DNA of 64,000 bases from an uncultured Ferrovibrio sp. (GTDB lineage Bacteria > Pseudomonadota > Alphaproteobacteria > Ferrovibrionales > Ferrovibrionaceae). The notes under the pieces were generated by a model. That model had not been told where the DNA came from, did not search any database, and worked only from the letters and a program-made list of their open reading frames with translations. The position numbers and the translations under genes were made by a program. The stretch lies in NCBI RefSeq assembly GCF_937960835.1, contig NZ_CALGPC010000009.1:62001-126000 (forward strand), given 5' to 3'. Shown in pieces: positions 33,952 through 42,138 of the stretch (position 1 is the first letter of the stretch; each line of letters starts with the position of its first letter).

Positions 33952-36452
33952 TGGCTGCGTCCGGCAAAAGCGCGCTTTTGCGTCACAAGGACTTACAGCG
34001 CGCCTGGTGCAATCCTCCGGGCTGGGGCCGGCTGGCTGCTGTGAATCACAGCATCATCGGTCGTCGCTTCATTCTCACAGCGCTCGCCTTTTTCGCCATC
34101 GGCGGCCTGCTCGCCATGTTGCTTCGCGCCCAGCTCGCAACTTCCCGAAGCGCCTTCGTCGGACCAGAGATCTACAACCAGTTCTTCACCATGCATGGCA
34201 CGGTGATGATGTTTCTCTTTGCCATTCCGTTATTCGAGGGACTGGCGATGTATCTGCTGCCCAAGATGCTGGGTTCACGCGACATGGCCTTTCCGCGACT
34301 GAGCGCGTACGGCTATTGGTGTTATGTGCTTGGCGGTTCGATCCTGGTCGTGGCGCTCGCCATTGGCTACGCGCCGGATTCGGGCTGGTTCATGTACACG
34401 CCGCTCAGCTCGAAGCCTTACACGCCCGGAATCAATTCGGATGTCTGGCTAATCGGCATCACCTTCGTTGAAATTTCCGCGATCTCGGCCGCCGTCGAGA
34501 TTGCGGTCAGCATTCTCAGGATCAGGACCGGTGGCATGTCGCTGCAGCGTCTGCCGATTTTCGCCTGGTATATGCTGGTGACGGCTTTCATGATACTGGT
34601 GGGATTTCCGCCGCTGATCCTCGGCTCAATCCTGCTGGAAGTCGAACGCGCTTTCGGCTGGCCTTTCTTCGATCCGACGCGCGGCGGCGATCCGCTGCTC
34701 TGGCAGCACCTCTTCTGGATGTTCGGCCATCCCGAAGTCTACATCATCTTCCTGCCGGCGGCCGGCGCAATCTCGACAATATTGCCGGTGCTGAGCCGGC
34801 AACGGCTGATCGGCTACAGCTGGCTGGTCGCCAGCATCATCGCACTTGGATTCATCAGCTTCGGCCTCTGGGTGCATCACATGTTCACCACTGGCCTGCC
34901 GCACCTGTCGCTGGCGTTTTTCTCGGCCGCCAGCTTGCTGGTGGTGATTCCCACCTCGGTCCAGATTTTCAGCTGGCTCGCCACGCTGGTGATGGGACGC
35001 CCCCAGCTAAAACTGCCCATGCTCTACATACTTGGCTTCTTTTTCGTCTTCGTGATGGGGGGGCTGACTGGCGTGATGGTCGGCGTCGTGCCCTTCGACT
35101 GGCAAGCCCATGACACGCATTTTGTGGTGGCGCATCTGCATTATGTACTGGTTGGCGGCTTCGTTTTCCCGATGCTCGCCGCTGCTTATTACTGGCTTCC
35201 GCGTTTCACTGGTCGCCAGGCACAACACCGGCTGGGGCTGGTCGCCTTCTGGCTTATCTTTCTCGGCTTCCATGGCACGTTCTTCCTGATGCATCTCACC
35301 GGCCTCAGAGGGATGCCGCGGCGAATCTTCACTTATCCTGTCGAAATGAACTGGGACGTCCTGAACCTGATCTCCTCGATGGGGTCCTTCGTCATGGCGG
35401 CAGGGTTCGCGCTCTTCGTCGTCGACATCATCCTGCAGCTCAGATTTGCGCCGCGGTCCTGCCGAAATCCGTGGCAGGCGGATACGCTGGAATGGACGGT
35501 TCCCGGGCCGGTGCCGCTTTATAATTTCGCTGCTTTGCCACACATACGCAGCCGGTATCCACTCAAGGCGCAAAGCGGTTTGGCTCTGAAACTCGCTACG
35601 GGCGACGGCTATTTGCCGGAGGTCCGTCACGGCTGGATGGAGACCTTGAGCGTCGACATGGTCTCGGGCCGGCCGGATCAGATCGTTCTTCTGCCCAAGC
35701 CTACTTATCTGCCGTTTTTCGCCGCACTCGCGACAGCAGTTTTCTTTCTGGGCGCGCTCTTCAAAATCTACGGACTCGCCCTCGCCGGCTTGGCAACCGC
35801 GATGACTCTCTTCCTGGTCTGGGCTTGGCACTCGGGGCTGCAGCGCGATTATGGCGCCCTGCCTGCCGGTCTCGGCCTGTCCCTGCCGCTGCATGCCGAA
35901 ACAGAGCGGCCACCGGCCTGGTGGGCGATGGCCTTCACGCTTGTAGCAGACGGTACCATGTTCGCCTCGCTGCTCTTCGGCGGCATATTCCTGCTGGTCG
36001 TGACGCCGGGAGAAGTCCAGCCAGCCATCGCTTCCGGTGCTGCAATGTGGCTCGACATCGTAATCATCGGCCTTCTCGCCGGCGCCGTCTTTGCGATGCG
36101 GCGAACTGTCAGGGCAGTAGCGACGCCAGCCCCACGGCAGCGTCTTATCGGAATCGCCTTTGTCCAGCAGCTGCTCGCCGCCGCGCTGCTCGTCTATCTG
36201 ATCCGTGCCGCGCCAGACGCCAAGGCACATGCTGTTCACGCACTATCCACGGCGATGCTCTGGTATCTGGCGCTCCATGTCATGGTTGCACTCGTTATGA
36301 CCGGCTTCACAATCGCTCGCGGTCGGTGCGGATATATCTCAGCAACGCGCTCTGCCGAGCCGCGCATTCTGCTGCTATGGTATACCTATGTCGCCTTAGC
36401 TGGCCTGATCGGGCTCGCGCTTCTGCGGCTTATCTCTCCGGTGGCGCCATGA
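33951..36452 (+). CDS. ctaD: Cytochrome c oxidase subunit I fused to a subunit III-like domain
   Basis: 833 residues. The first ~560 residues are subunit I: low-spin haem ligands H82 and H397, CuB ligands H260, H309 and H310, the cross-linked Y264, high-spin haem ligand H395, and the D-pathway Glu in HPEVY (E262). The last ~270 residues carry about seven further helices (PPAWWAMAFTLVADGTMFASLLFGGIFLLV...) resembling subunit III, fused in one chain. This is the proton-pumping terminal oxidase; electrons arrive by CuA in subunit II. Confidence 0.94.
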   Translation: MAASGKSALLRHKDLQRAWCNPPGWGRLAAVNHSIIGRRFILTALAFFAIGGLLAMLLRAQLATSRSAFVGPEIYNQFFTMHGTVMMFLFAIPLFEGLAMYLLPKMLGSRDMAFPRLSAYGYWCYVLGGSILVVALAIGYAPDSGWFMYTPLSSKPYTPGINSDVWLIGITFVEISAISAAVEIAVSILRIRTGGMSLQRLPIFAWYMLVTAFMILVGFPPLILGSILLEVERAFGWPFFDPTRGGDPLLWQHLFWMFGHPEVYIIFLPAAGAISTILPVLSRQRLIGYSWLVASIIALGFISFGLWVHHMFTTGLPHLSLAFFSAASLLVVIPTSVQIFSWLATLVMGRPQLKLPMLYILGFFFVFVMGGLTGVMVGVVPFDWQAHDTHFVVAHLHYVLVGGFVFPMLAAAYYWLPRFTGRQAQHRLGLVAFWLIFLGFHGTFFLMHLTGLRGMPRRIFTYPVEMNWDVLNLISSMGSFVMAAGFALFVVDIILQLRFAPRSCRNPWQADTLEWTVPGPVPLYNFAALPHIRSRYPLKAQSGLALKLATGDGYLPEVRHGWMETLSVDMVSGRPDQIVLLPKPTYLPFFAALATAVFFLGALFKIYGLALAGLATAMTLFLVWAWHSGLQRDYGALPAGLGLSLPLHAETERPPAWWAMAFTLVADGTMFASLLFGGIFLLVVTPGEVQPAIASGAAMWLDIVIIGLLAGAVFAMRRTVRAVATPAPRQRLIGIAFVQQLLAAALLVYLIRAAPDAKAHAVHALSTAMLWYLALHVMVALVMTGFTIARGRCGYISATRSAEPRILLLWYTYVALAGLIGLALLRLISPVAP

Positions 36453-36862
36453 TCAATTGGCGCCAGGTTTCCAGCAGCCCGTTCGGGCTTTTAGTAGGGT
36501 TCCTCGTCTGGGCGTCAGCCTTCGCGAGTATCTATGCAGCCGTGTCGCTTGGCTGCGCGATGGGCTGGCAGGGTGTCACACTTGGCGTAATAACGCTGCA
36601 GCAGCTGGCACCATTCCTTCTGCTCCCGCTCCATATCGCCATACTGACGGCGATACTTTTTTCCGCCTGGCGCATAGCGCGGGCGCGCCACACACCGGGT
36701 TTCCTGCTCACGCTCCATGGCATTACCGCGGCGTTCGCGCTCGCGGCGACGCTGTGGACCAGTGCGCCCCTACTGCTGGCTTCGAATTGCGGTGTGACGC
36801 CAACTCTGGTGAAAGGCGAGCAATTAGAACCCGAACGGAGCGGGTCGTCGGCACCGCACTAA
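36449..36862 (+). CDS. Small membrane protein at the end of the oxidase operon
   Basis: 137 residues, three hydrophobic segments (FGLLVGFLVWASAFASIYAAVSLG, LAPFLLLPLHIAILTAILFSAW, LLTLHGITAAFALAATLWTSAPLLL), starting at an ATG that overlaps the subunit I stop (ATGA). Not recognised as a known subunit; it occupies the place where small subunit IV-like proteins occur. Confidence 0.8.
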   Translation: MINWRQVSSSPFGLLVGFLVWASAFASIYAAVSLGCAMGWQGVTLGVITLQQLAPFLLLPLHIAILTAILFSAWRIARARHTPGFLLTLHGITAAFALAATLWTSAPLLLASNCGVTPTLVKGEQLEPERSGSSAPH

Positions 36863-37028
36863 TCAATGAGGGCGAATCGAGGACCTGAGAATCGAGGCCC
36901 CGAATCCCATACCCGCGCCAAGAAGAGGGCTTTTGAGCCCTAAGCGATGAAAGATTTGACCGGGATTTTCAAAAGTCCCAGACACGAGCCATCCGGCGTG
37001 GTGGGAATACCTAAGTATTTGAAAGAAA
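36863..37028. other. 3' region of the oxidase operon with a small hairpin
   Basis: A perfect 6-bp hairpin AGGGCT-TTTG-AGCCCT at 36926-36941 lacks a T-run, so it is at best a weak terminator. A 9-bp direct repeat GAATCGAGG occurs near 36873-36900. The 10-mer taagtatttg (37012-37021) recurs at 24761. Confidence 0.4.
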
Positions 37029-37105
37029 TGGCGCGCTCGAAGAGATTCGAACTCCTGACCCCCAGATTCGTAGTCTGGTGCTCTATCCAGCTGAGCTACG
37101 AGCGC
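37029..37105 (-). tRNA. tRNA-Arg (anticodon ACG)
   Basis: 77 nt with encoded CCA. Acceptor GCGCTCG/CGAGCGC, D-arm TAGCTCAGCTGGATAGAGC, anticodon stem CCAGA/TCTGG with loop CTACGAA, variable loop and T-arm GGAGTTCGAATCTC all fold normally. Discriminator base G. Its 3' end faces the formate dehydrogenase/oxidase block. Confidence 0.97.
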
Positions 37106-37364
37106 GCATGCGGCTAACCGCGTGGGGGCGGAACCTACTCAATTCGACCAGACGATGCAAGGGCCACGAAGGTCCTATTCGATTCAGCGCAACCCACGGA
37201 TTCTACTGGCAGATGGAGCTTGCGGGCAGTACCGCCCGCCCGTAGAATAGCAGTGTTCGCAGAAGGTGCGCACCGGCCGCAGGACGGTGCTGCGCCGAGT
37301 GCTAACGGGGGGCCTTCAGGCCAGCATGACAAGACACGATAACTTCAACGCGAGACGGCGCGGC
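37106..37364. other. Intergenic region upstream of tRNA-Arg and the lipoprotein gene
   Basis: Divergent promoters for the tRNA (minus) and the lipoprotein (plus) must lie here. A 65-residue antisense frame has no support. No clear promoter was picked. Confidence 0.35.
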
Positions 37365-38555
37365 ATGGCATATCCTGTTCGTAATCCGGCGCTGCAGCGC
37401 CGTCGTTTGGCTTCAGCGGGTGCCGTCACTTCCTTAGCCCTTCTTCTGTCCGGCTGCTCCTATACGTCGGAAGCGCTGTGGCCGTCTTTGACCGGCGAGG
37501 ATCCGGCCGGCGGCAGCAGTGACACTGTCCAGCAGATTCCGCCGTCAGCGGCCGAGGCCAATCCGCAACCGACCTTGAGCCCCCCCACGATGGGCTCGAC
37601 CAATTTCGTTGTTCCCGGCGTCACTCCGGGCCAGCCGACCGGTACTTTCGTCGGACAGAAGGTTCAGCAGATGCGCGGCGAATTGGCGCAGCTGCAGCAG
37701 CAAGTGACCCAGCGCAATCAGACGTTGCAAAGCATCCGCACTCAGGCAACCCAGAATTCACAGCGCTACCATGGCCTGGTGGCGGCCGTCAGCACCCGGT
37801 TGCAGATGGGCACCACGCCCGGCAACCCGATCCTGCTGAGCCAGTGGAACCAGGCACAGGTGGAACTGGACCGGATGGCAGCTGACGTGAATCAGCTGAG
37901 CGGCCTGGGCAATCAGGTCGCCGCCGATTCCGCCATGGCCACCTATCTGCTGCAGTCGATCAAATCGACCTACAGCCTTTCGGGCGCAATCGACGAGGAT
38001 CATCGTCAGCTGGCCGTTCTGGAAGACGAGACCGCCAAAACGGTGGTGCTGATCGACCGCCTGCTTGGCGAGCTGAGCCAGGACGTGGCACGCCAGACGA
38101 ATTACATCGGCAGCGAGCGGACCAACCTGACCACGCTGTCGGCCGCGATCAAGCAGGGTGAGTTGCTGGGCCCGGCCTTGGGCAACCGCGCCACCTATTA
38201 CGCCGGTACGCAGCAGTTTGCAGCTGCCGATATCGGCACCCCGGTCAGCACCGATGGCCGCGTACCGCTGGTGGTGATCCGCTTTGACCGCGCTGATGTG
38301 CCGTATCAGCAGGCGCTCTATAATGCTGTCTCGCAGGCCCTGCAGCGGAAGCCGAATGCCGTGTTCGACGTGGTTGCTGTGGCCGCCGGCGGCACTCAGG
38401 CGCAGTCCGCCAGCAACCAAAACCAGGCCCGCCGCAATGCCGACCGCGTGCTGCGTTCGCTGGCGGATATGGGCCTGCCGGCTAGCCGCGTGAATGTGAC
38501 TGCCGGCAGCAACGCTCAAGCGGCTACCAACGAGGTCCATGTCTTCGTTCGCTGA
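37365..38555 (+). CDS. Outer-membrane lipoprotein with a coiled-coil middle and OmpA-like C-terminus
   Basis: 396 residues from the ATG at 37365; it gives a standard lipoprotein signal (QRRRLASAGAVTSLALLLSGC, lipobox LSGC, Cys31). An ATG 39 nt upstream is the alternative. A Pro-rich stretch and a long helical, Gln-rich region (KVQQMRGELAQLQQQVTQRN) likely form a coiled coil. The last ~110 residues follow a beta-alpha-beta order like OmpA domains (IRFDRADVPYQQAL, ...NQARRNADRVLRSLADMGLPASRVNV), but the canonical peptidoglycan-binding Asp/Arg are not obvious. Possibly a cell-envelope tether. Confidence 0.8.
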   Translation: MAYPVRNPALQRRRLASAGAVTSLALLLSGCSYTSEALWPSLTGEDPAGGSSDTVQQIPPSAAEANPQPTLSPPTMGSTNFVVPGVTPGQPTGTFVGQKVQQMRGELAQLQQQVTQRNQTLQSIRTQATQNSQRYHGLVAAVSTRLQMGTTPGNPILLSQWNQAQVELDRMAADVNQLSGLGNQVAADSAMATYLLQSIKSTYSLSGAIDEDHRQLAVLEDETAKTVVLIDRLLGELSQDVARQTNYIGSERTNLTTLSAAIKQGELLGPALGNRATYYAGTQQFAAADIGTPVSTDGRVPLVVIRFDRADVPYQQALYNAVSQALQRKPNAVFDVVAVAAGGTQAQSASNQNQARRNADRVLRSLADMGLPASRVNVTAGSNAQAATNEVHVFVR

Positions 38556-38578
38556 TCCCAGTATCGGCGTCGGTCATT

Positions 38579-38612
38579 AAAAAGCCCGCCGGATTATTCC
38601 GGCGGGCTTTTT
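38579..38612. terminator. Bidirectional rho-independent terminator
   Basis: A perfect 12-bp stem (AAAGCCCGCCGG / CCGGCGGGCTTT) with loop ATTATT, flanked by A5 on the left and T5 on the right, between two convergent genes. It serves the lipoprotein gene (plus) and the peptide-binding protein gene (minus). Confidence 0.95.
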
Positions 38613-38634
38613 GTTTGTTGATGTGCCCCCTGCT

Positions 38635-40137
38635 CTACTCCCAGTAAACCGCCGCCAGATCGTTGACAAAGATCGGCGCGTTGACCCATAGCCCCTTGAG
38701 GCCGGTCTTATAAACCGTGGGACGCGGCAGATTGTAGAGGAAAACATTCACCGCATCCTCAGCAAGGCGCCGCTGCAAATCCTGCAACGCCTTGGTCCGC
38801 TCAGCCTTGTCGAGCGTCGAAGTCGCCTTGGCGATCAGCGCCTGAGCCTCCTTGCTGTCGTATTGCCAGTAGTAATCCGGCTCGGCGTACTTGACGAAGT
38901 CGTTGGGCTCGACATGGCTGACGACGGTCAGATCAAAATTCTTGTTCTTGAACGTCCCGTCCAGCCACTGTGCCCACTCGACGCTTTCGATCTTTGCCGT
39001 AATTCCCACGTCAGCCAGCATCGCCTGTACGACCTCGCCGATGGGACGGGCATAAGGCGGCGGCGGCAAGCGAAGCGTCAGTTCAAGGTTGCCAACGCCA
39101 GCCTCCTTCAGCAGTGCTTTCGCCTTGGCCGGATCGTAAGGATACATGCTGGTCAGATCGACATAGGCAGGATGATGCGGCGGGAAATGGCTTCCGATCA
39201 CCTTGCCAAGCCCTGCCGCCGCAGCCTCCAGAACGGCCTGCTTGTCGATGGCGTGGCTTAACGCGCGCCGGACCCGGACGTCATCGAGCGGTTTGCGCTT
39301 GTTGTTGATGATGAGCATGGTCTCGCCTTCGGTCGAGCCCACTGTCACCGTAAAGCGCTTGTCCTTCTGGAATTCGCGCACATTCTCGCCATTGATGCCA
39401 ATTGGCACGGCATCGAGATCGCCCGCCCGCATCGCCGCCACCATGGCGCCCTGATCGGAGATGAAGCGGAACTTCACCGTCTTGATCTTGATCGCAGCCG
39501 GATCGCGATAGGTTTCCGCCGCGACCAAGGTCACGGAATCGCCTTTCACCCAGTCCTGCAGCTTATACGGGCCGGTTCCGATCGGTTTGGTCGCATTGGT
39601 GTCGCTGGATTCGGGCGCCGTGATCACCGCGGTATTCTCACCCAAGCTAAACAGCAGGGTAGGATCTGGCTTTTTCAGACTGATCGCAACGGTATACGCA
39701 TCCGGCGTTTCGATCTTTGCCATATTGGCAAAAACAGCCTTGCGCTTGTTGGTGCTCTTCTCGCCCGCGTATTTCTCGAAAGAATATTTTACATCGGCGG
39801 AATCAAATGCGGTGCCGTCTTGGAATTTGACGCCCTGCTTCAGCTTGAAGGTAAAGGTCATCATATCCGGAGAGACAGTCCAGCTCTCCGCCAGCAGCGG
39901 CGCGACCTCGCCATTCTCCTGGATACGGGTCAGGCCTTCGAAAATATTGAGATGCGTGATTTCGCCAATGGCCGCTGCCGGCGCGATGGTGGGATCGAGC
40001 CCCGGCGGCTCCAGCGACATGCCCAGAATTAGCGCATCCTTCTTGGCCTGAGCCGAAGCATGAGGCGCGGCGAGCGTCAGGCTTAATCCCCAGGCGACAC
40101 CTATCCCCAAAACCGCCCATGTTTTCGAAATAAGCAT
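38635..40137 (-). CDS. Peptide/nickel-type ABC transporter substrate-binding protein (family 5), no cognate permease adjacent
   Basis: 500 residues with a Sec signal (LISKTWAVLGIGVAWGLSLTLAAPHASA). EPPGLDPTIAP, GLTRIQENGEVAPLLAESWTVSPD and FKLKQGVKFQDGTAFDSADVKYSFEKY are typical of DppA/OppA-like proteins. The ATG at 40137 has GGGAG at 7 nt; other in-frame starts are too close or too far. Last gene of the leftward five-gene group, 16 nt after the P1 peptidase; no permease or ATPase gene adjoins it. The only complete transporter of this type nearby is at 51.6-57.7 kb. Confidence 0.93.
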   Translation of the reverse strand: MLISKTWAVLGIGVAWGLSLTLAAPHASAQAKKDALILGMSLEPPGLDPTIAPAAAIGEITHLNIFEGLTRIQENGEVAPLLAESWTVSPDMMTFTFKLKQGVKFQDGTAFDSADVKYSFEKYAGEKSTNKRKAVFANMAKIETPDAYTVAISLKKPDPTLLFSLGENTAVITAPESSDTNATKPIGTGPYKLQDWVKGDSVTLVAAETYRDPAAIKIKTVKFRFISDQGAMVAAMRAGDLDAVPIGINGENVREFQKDKRFTVTVGSTEGETMLIINNKRKPLDDVRVRRALSHAIDKQAVLEAAAAGLGKVIGSHFPPHHPAYVDLTSMYPYDPAKAKALLKEAGVGNLELTLRLPPPPYARPIGEVVQAMLADVGITAKIESVEWAQWLDGTFKNKNFDLTVVSHVEPNDFVKYAEPDYYWQYDSKEAQALIAKATSTLDKAERTKALQDLQRRLAEDAVNVFLYNLPRPTVYKTGLKGLWVNAPIFVNDLAAVYWE

Positions 40138-40153
40138 CTCCATTCTCCCTTTC

Positions 40154-41167
40154 TTAGGACCTCGGCATCGCCTCCCTGGCACTGCCAAGAGCCCCCATCG
40201 GCTCGGCCGCCCATACTCCTCGGGCAACCGCTCGAGCGACGCAATCCGCCGCAATGCTGCCTATCCGGGCCGTCAACCACGGCTTCCCTGTTGCATCGAC
40301 CCGATCCTGCCACGTCGCCGTGGCCAGAGAAAAGATGGTATCGCCATCAAAAGGCGTATGAATTGGCCGCACCGCCCGGGCAAGGCCGTCATGCGCCATG
40401 GTTGCCACATGACGTAACGCGGCTTTGTCGAGATCGGCATTAGTGGCCACGACGCCAATACAGGTATGGCCTGCAATACGGGATTCTACAGGAATCCCCA
40501 GGGACAATTGCCCGGGATCAATGCCCATAGGCTGGCCGCCGAATTCCGCGTCCTGCTCAAAGGGCGCGGCCCAGAAACCGCGATTGTCGGGCGTCATCAC
40601 ACTGCCGACCGAATTGACGGCGACAAGCGCCGCAACCACCAGACCGTCAGGTTCAACCCAGGAGGCACTCCCCAGGCCGCCCTTGAGCTTGCCCGCCGCC
40701 GCCCCATAGCCAGCACCGATATTGCCCAGCGGGAACGCTCCATCACTGGCATTGTCACAAGCCAGCTGACCAAGCCGCCGGTAGGGCGGCTCGTCGCCCC
40801 AGTTCTTGTCGCCGCCGTTATTCAAGTCGAACAGGATGGCCGCCGGCACGATCGGCACCGTCAGATTGTGAATGCTGTAGCCCCGCTTGCGCTTGGCCAG
40901 CCAGTGAACCACGCCGGATGCGGCATCGAGGCCAAAGGCAGAACCTCCCGACAGACATATGGCGTCGACGGCCTGCATGGACGCCTCTGGGCGCAACAGA
41001 TCCGTCTCGCGCGTGCCGGAAGCGCCGCCGCGGACATCGACGGAACAGGCAGCCCGCTTTTCGGGAAGAATGACGGTTACACCGCTGCGCAGTTTGGCGT
41101 CCGCGGCATGGCCAACAGCCAAGCCGCCGACATCCGTCAGCAAATTCAGCGGGCCAGGTTTGCTCAT
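40154..41167 (-). CDS. P1-family peptidase (DmpA/L-aminopeptidase-like)
   Basis: 337 residues. ICLSGGSAFGLDAASGVVHWLAKRKRG, GNIGAGYGAAAGKLKGGLGSAS and AGHTCIGVVATNADLDK (232-248) are features of family P1 (DmpA, BapA), autoproteolytic N-terminal-nucleophile enzymes that remove N-terminal amino acids, including D-residues or beta-peptides. The nucleophile is normally the Ser/Thr before the IGVVAT strand; here Thr235 or Cys236 are the candidates. Together with the peptide-binding protein downstream it points to processing of an unusual peptide. Confidence 0.92.
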   Translation of the reverse strand: MSKPGPLNLLTDVGGLAVGHAADAKLRSGVTVILPEKRAACSVDVRGGASGTRETDLLRPEASMQAVDAICLSGGSAFGLDAASGVVHWLAKRKRGYSIHNLTVPIVPAAILFDLNNGGDKNWGDEPPYRRLGQLACDNASDGAFPLGNIGAGYGAAAGKLKGGLGSASWVEPDGLVVAALVAVNSVGSVMTPDNRGFWAAPFEQDAEFGGQPMGIDPGQLSLGIPVESRIAGHTCIGVVATNADLDKAALRHVATMAHDGLARAVRPIHTPFDGDTIFSLATATWQDRVDATGKPWLTARIGSIAADCVARAVARGVWAAEPMGALGSAREAMPRS

Positions 41168-41649
41168 CGTCTTTTGTAGACGAAATACCGGTTTGGCGGG
41201 ATGGCAACCGGCAATGGCAGTTCTTCCAGCTCAGGATGACTGAGCTGCTGATCGGACAGCACCAGCGCGCCAGGTGCCGCGAGCGGCGGCACCCAGTGGC
41301 TGATCATCGCAACCTGCTTGGCATTCGCCTCTGGATCCCCCAGGCCGGCGTCGCAGTGAATCAGCCGGGCGGCCTGAGGATGCTCAGCCGCAAAAGCTGG
41401 CAGGGCTGTCGCAAACTCCCCAAGTATCAAATCGCCAACAGGCGGCACCGAGCGGGGATTGGCGTTGTTCTGACGATCGAAGGCAACGATTCTCCAGCCA
41501 GGCAGCTTTTCTCTCAGATGATCGAATGTGCGCCCATTGCCAAGGCCGACCTCAAGAGCCAAGCCCTGATCCGGCAGCTTGGTAGCTGCCCAATTGAGCA
41601 ATGCGCGCTGCGCCTCCAGGCGTCGGATAAAACTGTCTAGCCGGCTCAT
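41164..41649 (-). CDS. Small class I SAM-dependent methyltransferase-like protein
   Basis: 161 residues. Motif I LEVGLGNGRTFDHLREKLPG and the acidic FDRQ after strand 2 fit a Rossmann methyltransferase, but the fold is short and the C-terminal strands end quickly. Start at ATG 41649, with AAGGA 12 nt before; a GTG 36 nt upstream overlaps the preceding gene. The 3' end overlaps the peptidase start by 4 nt (ATGA). Target unknown. Confidence 0.85.
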   Translation of the reverse strand: MSRLDSFIRRLEAQRALLNWAATKLPDQGLALEVGLGNGRTFDHLREKLPGWRIVAFDRQNNANPRSVPPVGDLILGEFATALPAFAAEHPQAARLIHCDAGLGDPEANAKQVAMISHWVPPLAAPGALVLSDQQLSHPELEELPLPVAIPPNRYFVYKRR

Positions 41650-41656
41650 AAGTGTT

Positions 41657-42112
41657 TCAATCCTTGATCTGGGCCGACAGCGCACGCAGATCGGCCGTGG
41701 TCCTCTCCAGCCGCTGCGCTAGTACACGCATGATCTCGATTGCAATCTGCGGGAAATCGGTGATCAAGCGGAAGAACAGATCTTTTTCGATCCGCAGCGT
41801 GGTTACCTCTGTGGCCGCCGCGACCGTTGCGGTGCGAGGCACATCACAGAGGATGGCTATTTCACCAACGAAATCGTTCTGCTTCAAGCGTGCGACGGTC
41901 AGAGGGCCGCCCGGTGTATCAACCGTCACATCGGCTTCGCCGCCGATGATCACAAAGGCGGCATCGCCCGGATCGCCTTGCCGGAACAGGACGTCGCCGG
42001 GCTTATAGGTCAGGCGCTGACTGGTGAAGGCCAATAGCTTGAGTTTGGAAGGCTCAATCTTGGCGAAAAGTGGGATGCGCCGGAGTAATTCAACTTCTTC
42101 ATTCAAACTCAT
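41657..42112 (-). CDS. Cyclic nucleotide-binding domain protein
   Basis: 151 residues. A single CNMP-binding beta-barrel: YKPGDVLFRQGDPGDAAFVIIGGEADV and the phosphate-binding cassette FVGEIAILCDVPRTATVAA with the conserved Glu and Arg. A C-terminal helix of ~40 residues follows, but no DNA-binding domain. AGGTGG precedes the ATG. Lying directly after the ABC-exporter-like gene, it may regulate that protein in trans. Confidence 0.92.
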   Translation of the reverse strand: MSLNEEVELLRRIPLFAKIEPSKLKLLAFTSQRLTYKPGDVLFRQGDPGDAAFVIIGGEADVTVDTPGGPLTVARLKQNDFVGEIAILCDVPRTATVAAATEVTTLRIEKDLFFRLITDFPQIAIEIMRVLAQRLERTTADLRALSAQIKD

Positions 42113-42138
42113 AATCCACCTCCCCTGCCAAGTCCGGA

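Larger units (their letters stand above)
24702..37105. mobile_element. Candidate tRNA-Arg-associated genomic island carrying formate dehydrogenase and cytochrome c oxidase
   Basis: The block is bounded by the tRNA 3' fragment (24702-24750) and the intact tRNA-Arg (37029-37105), both on the minus strand. The tRNA 3' end faces the block, which is the product expected from site-specific integration into a tRNA 3' end. A shared 10-mer, taagtatttg, occurs near both ends (24761 and 37012). There is no integrase gene, so if it was mobile it is now fixed. Base composition is not visibly different from the surroundings. An old duplication of the tRNA is the alternative. Confidence 0.45.

Noticed and set aside
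35007..36239. 410-residue minus-strand open frame opposite oxidase subunit I
   Set aside because: Antisense to conserved haem-ligand regions; His/Asp/Glu-rich nonsense composition.
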